DNA of 8,978 nt from Janthinobacterium sp. (GTDB lineage: Bacteria > Pseudomonadota > Gammaproteobacteria > Burkholderiales > Burkholderiaceae_D): positions 1 through 8,978 of the forward strand of contig DMYQ01000138.1 of assembly GCA_003482555.1 (NCBI GenBank). The letters are read 5' to 3'. This document shows, one piece after another, positions 1 to 5,743 of the stretch. Made by a program: the position numbers and the translations under genes. Under the pieces are notes generated by a model. That model did not search any database and was not told where the DNA came from. It saw nothing but the letters and a program-made list of their open reading frames with translations. Position 1 is the stretch's first letter. Every line of letters begins with the position of its first letter.

Positions 1-56
1 CATGGGTTCGCGCGCTTTCAGCGCTCAATGTTTTCGTATTCTTTTGGAAAAAATTA

Positions 57-458
57 ATGCGCGTTTTAATTTGAAATTTCAAGAGTAAAGCCTTGCCACA
101 AGCAATACGCCCCGCCCTTGACGGCATCGCGCTGGCGCCGCTGGCCCCAGCCACCGCCCGCGCGCGGCAAGCCGGCGCCGATGCGGCGATCCAGACCGTC
201 GAAGTGAGCGGTTTGCACATCCGCCGCACCGGCAAGGAAATGGCCAGTCCGCCGCAATTGATCGCGGCCGACGATCTGAAAAAATCCGCCTACATGACCG
301 TCTCCGAAGTGTTGGTAACATTTCCGCCAACGACCGGGGCACACTCAGCCAGGGCTTTTTCCAGGCTTTCGCGGCCGAGGCCAGCGGCATCGCGCTGCGC
401 GGCCTGACGGGTGGGCGCGACCCTGGTGCCGGTTGACGGCCAGCGCATGGCGCCGTTT
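57..458 (+). pseudogene. 5' remnant of a TonB-dependent receptor gene
   Basis: This stretch aligns without net gaps to the first ~134 codons of the intact receptor at 887. It starts at ATG 57 (M-R-V-L-I against M-N-V-L-V) and shares FKSKALPQAIR, IALAPLA, the plug-entry VE(V/I)xG...IRR, TVSEVL, GTLSQ and LRGL. The ATG of the RMAP motif lies 390 nt from the start in both copies. The reading frame is broken three ways: TGA at 72-74 (codon 6), loss of one base near 315-316, and gain of one base near 408-411. Homology stops at RMAPF (about 458), where the intact gene goes on for another ~820 codons, so the rest of the plug and the whole barrel are gone. The upstream TTTTGGAAAA-type leader also vaguely resembles the intact gene's leader. 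It is almost certainly non-functional. An open TTG-initiated frame from 93 to 407 exists, but it would give only a scrambled plug fragment. Confidence 0.85.
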
Positions 459-494
459 CCCATATACACACGCGGCCGGCTTGCAAAAGCGCGG

Positions 495-522
495 GCGCGG
501 ACGGCTAGCCGCGCGGTTTTTT
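495..522 (+). terminator. Probable Rho-independent terminator
   Basis: A 6-bp all-GC stem (GCGCGG at 495-500, CCGCGC at 509-514) with an 8-nt loop is followed by GG and six T residues (517-522); a second T-run sits at 529-534. It lies just after the receptor remnant. It may be the original terminator of the deleted gene or of whatever replaced its 3' part. The stem is short, so confidence is moderate. Confidence 0.5.
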
Positions 523-560
523 CGACTCTTTTTTGCAACGGAGATTGACATGCGCCGCCC

Positions 561-598
561 GGTCAAATGGGGGTAATTTTTCCTGGTTGAGGTCAAAT
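561..598. repeat. Short direct repeat GGTCAAAT, possible element-end remnant
   Basis: GGTCAAAT occurs at 561-568 and again at 591-598, exactly 30 bp apart, in a stretch that is more AT-rich than the flanking genes. No transposase frame is present nearby. Short spaced repeats of this kind can mark the ends of some insertion sequences, but I cannot assign a family. The rest of the gene-free region 459-886 holds the terminator, this repeat, the palindrome at 700-730 and the receptor promoter; I found no convincing gene in it. Confidence 0.3.
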
Positions 599-699
599 AA
601 TGTGGTGAATCAAGGTGTTTTTTTTGCATTACGTTACACGAGTACATCATTTGGCACATGGGATACCAGTTGTATGGGATTTGCCACGTGTCGTTTAAC

Positions 700-735
700 C
701 AAGTGTGTGGCAGTGCCTGTCACACACTTGTCACA
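700..735. promoter_or_regulatory. 31-bp palindrome upstream of the receptor promoter
   Basis: CAAGTGTGTGGCAG (700-713) and CTGTCACACACTTG (717-730) are inverted repeats with 14-base arms, one mismatch and a 3-base centre. The motif TGTCACA recurs at 718-724 and 729-735, 11 bp apart (one helical turn). The palindrome centre lies about 48 bp upstream of the -35 box at 763, a position suited to an activator site. It lacks a T-tract, so a simple terminator is unlikely. It could instead be a dispersed intergenic repeat. Its sequence is unrelated to the CAAAGCGCTTTG operators downstream. Confidence 0.5.
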
Positions 736-762
736 AATTAACAACAAGAAAATATGGTTGTA

Positions 763-791
763 TTGACATTATTCATTCAAGATGATCTGAT
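763..791 (+). promoter_or_regulatory. Sigma70-like promoter of the TonB receptor gene
   Basis: A consensus -35 box TTGACA (763-768) is followed by a 17-bp spacer and a -10 box TCTGAT (786-791, 4 of 6 consensus bases). Transcription would start near 798 and leave a leader of about 90 nt before the ATG at 887. No CAAAGCGCTTTG operator overlaps it. Confidence 0.55.
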
Positions 792-886
792 AGGCAAGGA
801 GATGTACAGACAACCAGACAACGATTGCGTATTGTTCATGGGTCCGACACTCCCAGTCCGCTTCGTGTTTTCCATTGGAGATTTGA

Positions 887-3748
887 ATGAATGTGCTAGT
901 AAATCGATTCAAGAGCAAAGCCCTGCCCCAGGCCATCCGTCTGGCATTGAGCAGTATCGCCCTGGCCCCCCTGGCCATGTCCGCCCACGCGCAAGAAGCC
1001 GGCACCAACGGAGCGGCGATGCAAAGGGTCGAAATCACCGGCTCGAACATTCGCCGCGCCGACAAAGAAACACCGAGCCCGGTTCAAGTGTTGACCTTGC
1101 AGGATTTGAAGTCGTCCGGCTACACCACCGTTTCCGAAGTACTGCGCAACATCACCGCGAACGGCGCCGGCACCCTGTCGCAATCGTTTAACGGCGCTTT
1201 CGCGGCTGGCGCCAGCGGCATTTCCTTGCGCGGTCTGTCGGTCGGCGCCACTCTGGTCTTGATCGATGGCCACCGCATGGCCCCGTACGCTCTGTCCGAT
1301 GACGGCCAGCGCAGCTTCGTCGACATCAGCCAGATCCCGTTCGAATCGATCGAGCGCATCGAAGTGCTGAAAGACGGCGCCTCGTCGGTGTACGGCTCCG
1401 ACGCCGTGGCCGGCGTCGTCAACGTGATTCTGAAGAAACGCTATGTCGGCGGCGAAATCTCCGCCGAAGGCGGCGAAAGCTCGCACAGCGATGGCAAAAC
1501 CGCCCACGTGTCCGGCATTTACGGCTGGGGCGACCTGGAAAAAGACGGCCGCAACGCTTATATCGCGCTGGAATACCGCCATCAAAACAAGATCAAGCTG
1601 ACCGACCGCAATGAAGACTTTACCCGCACCGACTGGACCGCGCTTGGCGGTCGCGACCGTACCCGCGGCGTTCCCACGCCCTCGAACAACGGCCTGACCG
1701 GCAGCCTGACCGGCTACCTGATCGATCCCGACAGTGGCGCTTACACCCGCTTGCCCGGCTGCACCGACGCCCAGTTCAACGCCAAACAGTGTTCTTACCG
1801 GGAAAACGACCTCGAACTGCAACCGGAAACCAAGAACATCAATCTGATGGCCTCGTACACCCAGAAACTGGGCGACAATTGGCAAATGAATTTGAAGGGT
1901 TCTGTCTTTCAATCGAACGCCGAGCAACTGGGCTCGTATAACTCGACGGCCGGCAACAATGGCGGCTTGAGCGCGCTGGCGTTCGGCCCGGGTATCTTCC
2001 CCCAAATCACGCCCGCGAACGGTCCGGTCTTCATTACTGTGCCAGCAAGCTATCCCGGCAACACCACCGGCACCAGGCAAATTCTGCAATACAATTTCCC
2101 TGAACTGGGCGGTGCCCGCACGACCGTGGAGACCCAGACCGTGCGTGTGGTCGCGGAATTCACTGGCACGGTCGGCAAATGGGATTTGAACGGGTCGATC
2201 GGCCATACCGAAAACACGGTCAAGCAATCCATCGATGGCAACAACTTCATCATCCCGAATTTGCAAGCCGCTTTCGACGATCCGGTGCATCCATATCTGG
2301 TGGGCGCCGCCGCCGCCGGCAACGATCCCGCGCTGCGCAATTTCATCGCGCCGACGGATCATTCGAAAGCCACCGACATCCTGCAATTCGCTTCCTTGCG
2401 CGGCTCGCGCGAATTGATGGATCTGTCCGGCGGCCCGCTCTCGATTGGTCTCGGCACCGAATTCACCCACCGTGAATTGAATGCCCGCGCCCCCGATTCA
2501 GTGGCGAACGGCACCCAGATGGGTAATAATGCCTGGGCTATCGGCAACCAGAACATTGCCGCCGCGTACGCCGAAGTGGTCGCGCCGGTGTTGAAAAACC
2601 TGGAACTGGACGGCTCGCTGCGTTTCGACAAGATCAGCGGCGGCAGCCATGCGACGACGCCGAAAGTCGGCTTCAAGTACGCACCGGTCAAGGAAGTGAC
2701 GGTACGCGGCACCTACACGGAAGGCTTCCGCGCCCCAAATCCGGCCGAGTCGGGCAACACCGGGTCTTACTTCGCCTCCAATTCGGTGCGCGACCCGATT
2801 CTGTGCCCGAACGATGGCGTCGATCCAACCCTTACGCCTGGCAACTATCCGCAACAGTGCGCGGTGGCCTTGGGCGGCGTGCAACTGGCGGGTAAGGACT
2901 TGAAACCGGAAACGTCGAAATCTTACACTCTGGGTTTGATCCTGGATCCGGTCAAGAGCTTCAACGTATCCTTCGACTACTACCATATCCGCGTCGACAA
3001 CCAAATCATCAGTACCAGCATCGATCCGTCTTACGACCCCACGCCTTTCCTGGTACGCGGCGCGCCCACTGCCCAGCCTTTCGTGTTGCCCGATGGCAGC
3101 ACCGTCAGCCGCACACCAAGCATCGGCAACGAAGTGTATGCGCCGTACCCGTATGAAAACGCGCTGTTTACCGAAACGCGCGGTATCGACATGGACGCGC
3201 GCTGGACATTCGCTTTACCAAACGCCTCCAAACTGACCGCCGAATTGAACGAGACCCATATGTTCTCGTACAAGCAAGGCACCGTCGGCGCGCCGTCCAT
3301 CGAACTGGCCGGCACCCACGGCCCGTCCGGCATTTCGGGCGATACCGGCAATCCAAAGGATCGCGCGCAATTCATTCTGACCTACGATCAGGGTCCGCTG
3401 AAGGTTACCGGTACCGTCAACTGGGTCGGCAGCTACAGCGTGCTTGACCCGTCGACCGCCAGCGCCCAGAACTGCAACGATGCGATCCGCAACGGCAGCA
3501 ACGCGTTCGGCACCGCGCCGACGCAATTTTGCTCGGTGAAGCACTTCACGACGCTCGACATGTTCGCAAGTTATGAATTCGACAAAAAAATGAGCGTGCA
3601 CGCGTCGATCTTAAATCTGTTCAACGAACAACCGCCACTGGATTTCCAGACGTACGGCGGTCCAGCCACGACCTACTACAACCCGGCTTTGCATCAAGCG
3701 GGCGCGGTCGGCCGTTTCTTCAACATCGGCGCCACCTACAAGTTCTAA
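887..3748 (+). CDS. TonB-dependent outer-membrane receptor
   Basis: Large (953-residue) TonB-dependent receptor that would import a bulky or scarce substrate across the outer membrane using TonB-ExbBD energy. The ATG at 887 has a clear GGAG Shine-Dalgarno six bases upstream. Residues 1-35 form a signal peptide (hydrophobic core, then SAHA before Q36). The mature start carries a TonB-box-like QRVEITG (46-52). The plug runs from about 60 to 187, with SPVQVLTLQDL, ISLRGL, LVLIDGHRMAPYA, IERIEVLKDGASSVYGSDAVAGVVNVI. The remainder is the beta-barrel, ending in the outer-membrane signature NIGATYKF with terminal F953. The only six cysteines I see fall into three close pairs (292/302, 640/658, 863/882), which suggests disulfide-pinned surface loops. 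Substrate cannot be read from the sequence; proximity to maltoporin and glucosidase genes hints at an alpha-glucan or oligosaccharide. It lacks the local LacI-type operator and ends at a strong hairpin, so it is a separate transcription unit. Confidence 0.95.
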   Translation: MNVLVNRFKSKALPQAIRLALSSIALAPLAMSAHAQEAGTNGAAMQRVEITGSNIRRADKETPSPVQVLTLQDLKSSGYTTVSEVLRNITANGAGTLSQSFNGAFAAGASGISLRGLSVGATLVLIDGHRMAPYALSDDGQRSFVDISQIPFESIERIEVLKDGASSVYGSDAVAGVVNVILKKRYVGGEISAEGGESSHSDGKTAHVSGIYGWGDLEKDGRNAYIALEYRHQNKIKLTDRNEDFTRTDWTALGGRDRTRGVPTPSNNGLTGSLTGYLIDPDSGAYTRLPGCTDAQFNAKQCSYRENDLELQPETKNINLMASYTQKLGDNWQMNLKGSVFQSNAEQLGSYNSTAGNNGGLSALAFGPGIFPQITPANGPVFITVPASYPGNTTGTRQILQYNFPELGGARTTVETQTVRVVAEFTGTVGKWDLNGSIGHTENTVKQSIDGNNFIIPNLQAAFDDPVHPYLVGAAAAGNDPALRNFIAPTDHSKATDILQFASLRGSRELMDLSGGPLSIGLGTEFTHRELNARAPDSVANGTQMGNNAWAIGNQNIAAAYAEVVAPVLKNLELDGSLRFDKISGGSHATTPKVGFKYAPVKEVTVRGTYTEGFRAPNPAESGNTGSYFASNSVRDPILCPNDGVDPTLTPGNYPQQCAVALGGVQLAGKDLKPETSKSYTLGLILDPVKSFNVSFDYYHIRVDNQIISTSIDPSYDPTPFLVRGAPTAQPFVLPDGSTVSRTPSIGNEVYAPYPYENALFTETRGIDMDARWTFALPNASKLTAELNETHMFSYKQGTVGAPSIELAGTHGPSGISGDTGNPKDRAQFILTYDQGPLKVTGTVNWVGSYSVLDPSTASAQNCNDAIRNGSNAFGTAPTQFCSVKHFTTLDMFASYEFDKKMSVHASILNLFNEQPPLDFQTYGGPATTYYNPALHQAGAVGRFFNIGATYKF

Positions 3749-3768
3749 TGCCTTAAAACCCCGCCCCA

Positions 3769-3785
3769 CCAGGCCCGAAGCCTGG
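3769..3785. other. Small hairpin after the receptor stop codon
   Basis: CCAGGC (3769-3774) and GCCTGG (3780-3785) form a 6-bp stem around a CCGAA loop, 21 nt after the TAA. It lies just before the larger terminator-like hairpin and may help stabilise the mRNA 3' end. Confidence 0.4.
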
Positions 3786-3800
3786 AAAGCGGGCTCTTAG

Positions 3801-3842
3801 ATGGGGCGGCCGTGCGGTATGACGGCCGCCCCATTGCGTTTT
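3801..3842 (+). terminator. Strong hairpin terminator after the TonB receptor
   Basis: Perfect 13-bp inverted repeat: ATGGGGCGGCCGT (3801-3813) and ACGGCCGCCCCAT (3822-3834) with an 8-nt loop, followed by TGCG and TTTT (3839-3842). The stem is very stable but the T-tract is short and slightly offset. It separates the receptor transcript from the lamB promoter. The octamer CCGCCCCA of the 3' arm (3826-3833) is also present at 3761-3768 and could pair with the 5' arm instead. Confidence 0.65.
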
Positions 3843-3951
3843 CGACCCAACGACCTGCAATCCACCACAGCCTCCCCATGCCCGCGCGCGCCGCGCGCCC
3901 CCGCCTGAGCATCAAATTCAACTCGTAGCCAAATCGCAACACCATCCGCGC

Positions 3952-4022
3952 CAAAGCGCTTTACTTTTCAAAGCGCTTTGAAATATACTCAAAGCGCTTT
4001 GAAATATAATCAAAGCGCTTTG
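3952..4022. promoter_or_regulatory. Four-copy LacI-type operator array upstream of lamB
   Basis: Four palindromic 12-mers lie at 3952-3963 (CAAAGCGCTTTA, one end base off) and at 3969-3980, 3990-4001 and 4011-4022 (perfect CAAAGCGCTTTG). Start-to-start distances are 17, 21 and 21 bp, so the last three lie on the same helical face. The even palindrome with a central CG step is typical of LacI/GalR-family sites, where hinge-helix leucines intercalate at the centre. The LacI-type gene at 5744 is the obvious candidate binder (inference). The copies cover the -35 box, the spacer, and the region around and downstream of the -10, as expected for repression. Confidence 0.85.
3960..3989 (+). promoter_or_regulatory. 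lamB promoter
   Basis: TTTACT (3960-3965) and TATACT (3984-3989) are spaced by 18 bp, with an operator centred in the spacer. The same arrangement, matching at 28 of 30 bases, precedes the glucosidase gene at 6884-6913. A second, perfect TATAAT lies at 4005-4010 but lacks a well-spaced -35 (TTGAAA at 3978 is 21 bp away), so it is an alternative start point at best. The leader to the lamB ATG would be about 120-145 nt. Confidence 0.65.
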
Positions 4023-4026
4023 ATAT
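3969..4026. repeat. 21-bp tandem repeat carrying operator and -10-like box
   Basis: The unit CAAAGCGCTTTG followed by AAATATACT or AAATATAAT is repeated at 3969-3989 and 3990-4010, differing at one base. A partial third copy starts at 4011 and decays after the operator. Each full unit ends in a -10-like hexamer, so duplication multiplied both the operator and the possible -10 element. Confidence 0.8.
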
Positions 4027-4139
4027 TGAGCACAAAACCGCATGGCGCCATCCCCGGCATTTGGGGCGAGCTCGGCGGCGGACGGCGGCAAAGCGCGGCA
4101 CTGACCGCTAAAAATTCAAAAACCATACGGAGAGATAAA

Positions 4140-5408
4140 ATGAGCAGACACTTGATGAAAACCTTGCCGGCCGCGCTGGCCCTGGCCCTGAGCGCGTCGG
4201 CGGCCCAGGCCGCCCTGCCTATCGATTTCGGCGGCTACCTGCGTTCCGGCTTCGGCACCAGCGGCGAAGGCGGCAAGGAAGCCTGCTTCGGCCTGGCCGG
4301 CGCCGGCTCCAAATATCGGCTCGGCAATGAGTGCGAAACCTACAGCGAATTGAAATTCGGTGGCGACGCCTTCAAGGCGCCCAACGGCAGCACCTTTCAC
4401 ATCAACACCCTGCTCGCCTTTTCGGTGGCGCAAAACCAGGATTGGGAACAATCTTCCCCGGCCTGGCGCGAATTGAACGTGGTCGTCGACCATGTCGGCA
4501 GCGGCGCCCTGGCCGACGCCAAGGCCTGGGTCGGCAAGCGCTACTACGATCGCCAGGACGTGCACATCATCGATTACTATTTCTGGAACAATAGCGGCCC
4601 CGGCGCCGGTATCGAAAACATCGACCTGGGCGGTGCCAAACTGGCTTATGCCATCGTGCGCAACGCCGATCCCGCCTACGGCTTGAGCGCCGACAGCACC
4701 AATAGCAACGCGGCCCAGGTGGCCGACAGCAAGCGCACCGCCTTCGCCCACGACCTGCGCGTCTCCGCCATCAAGGTCAACCCGGACGGCGAACTGACCC
4801 TGGGCCTGCAAGTGAACCAGAAACGCAACGCCCCCGCCGCCAGCGCCATCGCCGGCGGCTACCTGCTGACCGCCATGCACACGCAAGCGAATCTGCTGGG
4901 CGGCTTCAACAAGGTCGCGCTGCAATACGGCACCGGCAGCGCCGCCACCACCGGCGGCATCAATCTGGGCGCCGGCAGCGACGACAAGGTCGCCCGCCTG
5001 ACCGAACAGTTGATGGTGCAGCCGAAGGGCGACTGGTCCGGCATGGCCACCTTCGTGTATGAAGACAAGCAAACGGCGGGCGTGCACAGCAAGTGGACTT
5101 CGGCCGGCGCCCGTCCCGTGTATCACTTCGCCGACAACCTGAGCCTGGCCGCCGAACTCGGTTTCGACACGGTCAAGCCGGACGGCCAGGCCACCCGCCA
5201 CCTGACCAAGTTCACCATCGCCCCGCAACTGGCGGCTGGCAACAGTTTCTGGTCGCGTCCGGTTTTGCGCGCCTTTTACACCTACGCCAAGTGGAACGAC
5301 GCGGCGCAGGCGGCGGCCGGCGCGGGCGACGCCTTGTCGACCAGCGGCGTGTTCGGCAAAAAAACCAATGGCAGTTCGGTCGGCTTCCAGGTCGAAGCAT
5401 GGTGGTAA
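4140..5408 (+). CDS. lamB: LamB-type maltoporin
   Basis: Outer-membrane trimeric sugar porin of the LamB family, for passive uptake of maltose and maltodextrins. The ATG at 4140 has GGAGAG five bases upstream; the frame stays open upstream to the operators, but those codons precede the signal peptide and are not coding. 422 residues: signal peptide 1-24 (ending ASAAQA), leaving a mature chain of 398, about 20 shorter than the E. coli protein. Family marks include GGYLRSGFG, SKYRLGNECETY with the C49/C65 pair, SVAQNQDWE, a GKRYY(D)RQDVHIIDYYFW strand, SGPGAGIENIDLG, FWSRPVLRAF...TYAKWN, and the terminal WW. Aromatics expected to form the sugar-guiding greasy slide appear to be kept (Y33, Y68, W102, the FWSRP tryptophan, W421), judged from memory of E. 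coli LamB. Regulated by the four-operator promoter just upstream; transcribed separately from the receptor before it and from the regulator after it. Confidence 0.95.
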   Translation: MSRHLMKTLPAALALALSASAAQAALPIDFGGYLRSGFGTSGEGGKEACFGLAGAGSKYRLGNECETYSELKFGGDAFKAPNGSTFHINTLLAFSVAQNQDWEQSSPAWRELNVVVDHVGSGALADAKAWVGKRYYDRQDVHIIDYYFWNNSGPGAGIENIDLGGAKLAYAIVRNADPAYGLSADSTNSNAAQVADSKRTAFAHDLRVSAIKVNPDGELTLGLQVNQKRNAPAASAIAGGYLLTAMHTQANLLGGFNKVALQYGTGSAATTGGINLGAGSDDKVARLTEQLMVQPKGDWSGMATFVYEDKQTAGVHSKWTSAGARPVYHFADNLSLAAELGFDTVKPDGQATRHLTKFTIAPQLAAGNSFWSRPVLRAFYTYAKWNDAAQAAAGAGDALSTSGVFGKKTNGSSVGFQVEAWW

Positions 5409-5445
5409 GAGCTGTCTGACCAGTGTGGAATAGCCGGGAAATGGT

Positions 5446-5463
5446 GCGCAGACTGCCCTGCGC
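5446..5463. other. Stem-loop downstream of lamB
   Basis: GCGCAG (5446-5451) and CTGCGC (5458-5463) form a 6-bp stem with a 6-nt loop, 37 nt after the lamB stop, without a T-tract. The 335-bp gap 5409-5743 also holds a perfect 16-bp palindrome CCGATCCGCGGATCGG (5526-5541), a T-tract terminator and the likely regulator promoter; I found no convincing gene in it. Confidence 0.4.
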
Positions 5464-5558
5464 GGCGGCGGCTTCATCGTAGTGAAGTAATGTAGTGCCC
5501 TTCTTTAGTGCGGGTGCGCCCCGGTCCGATCCGCGGATCGGGGCAAGTCGACGCAATC

Positions 5559-5584
5559 CGCGCCGGCCGCCCGCGCGTTTTTTT
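5559..5584 (+). terminator. Probable terminator between lamB and the regulator gene
   Basis: A short GC stem CGCGC (5559-5563) / GCGCG (5573-5577) with a 9-nt loop is followed directly by seven T residues (5578-5584). The stem is only 5 bp, but the T-tract is excellent and the position, after lamB and before the regulator promoter, makes sense. Confidence 0.5.
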
Positions 5585-5651
5585 GCCCCCGTCCCCCTCC
5601 GCGCGCCACCCCTCGTCTTCTTGCCCCTTCCGCCGCCTGCGCGCCCGCGCA

Positions 5652-5680
5652 TTGACAGCCTGGAAAGTTTTACCGAATAT
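5652..5680 (+). promoter_or_regulatory. Possible promoter of the LacI-family gene
   Basis: A consensus TTGACA lies at 5652-5657. At 17 bp spacing the -10 would be GAATAT (5675-5680), a poor match (3 of 6); GATAAA at 5683 is better in composition but too far. No copy of the CAAAGCGCTTTG operator is near, so direct autorepression through that site is not visible. Confidence 0.35.
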
Positions 5681-5743
5681 CAGATAAACTGTCGCATCCA
5701 CTCGCCGGCACCAGCGCCGCGACATCACCCTAACGCGGCACCC

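Noticed and set aside
533..766. Small open frame of 77 codons in the gap before the receptor
   Set aside because: Initiation is non-ATG, there is no ribosome binding site, it crosses the palindrome and the -35 region, and its composition is not protein-like.
754..1191. Open frame of 145 codons across the receptor promoter and start
   Set aside because: It overlaps the promoter, leader and signal-peptide region of the receptor in another frame and resembles no protein family.
896..2470. Long antisense open frame opposite the TonB receptor (also 4116-5477, 5474-6763 and 7215-8597 on the minus strand)
   Set aside because: These follow from high GC and biased codon use on the coding strand; their translations are repetitive Gly/Ala/Arg/Val sequence with no recognisable domain.
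4089..4096. CAAAGCGC in the lamB leader as a fifth operator
   Set aside because: Only half of the palindrome is present; the other half reads GGCACTG, so a symmetric dimer site is unlikely.
4042..4104. 20-codon leader frame before lamB
   Set aside because: No ribosome binding site and no overlap with the lamB start; such a length is expected by chance in GC-rich sequence.
3978..4139. N-terminal extension of lamB (the frame is open upstream of 4140)
   Set aside because: It would begin inside the operator array and upstream of the Shine-Dalgarno and signal peptide; the ATG at 4140 has both in the right place.
5495..5743. N-terminal extension of the LacI-family regulator
   Set aside because: The extra 83 residues are low-complexity Pro/Arg/Ala sequence spanning the terminator and promoter; family members start at the helix-turn-helix, as at 5744.
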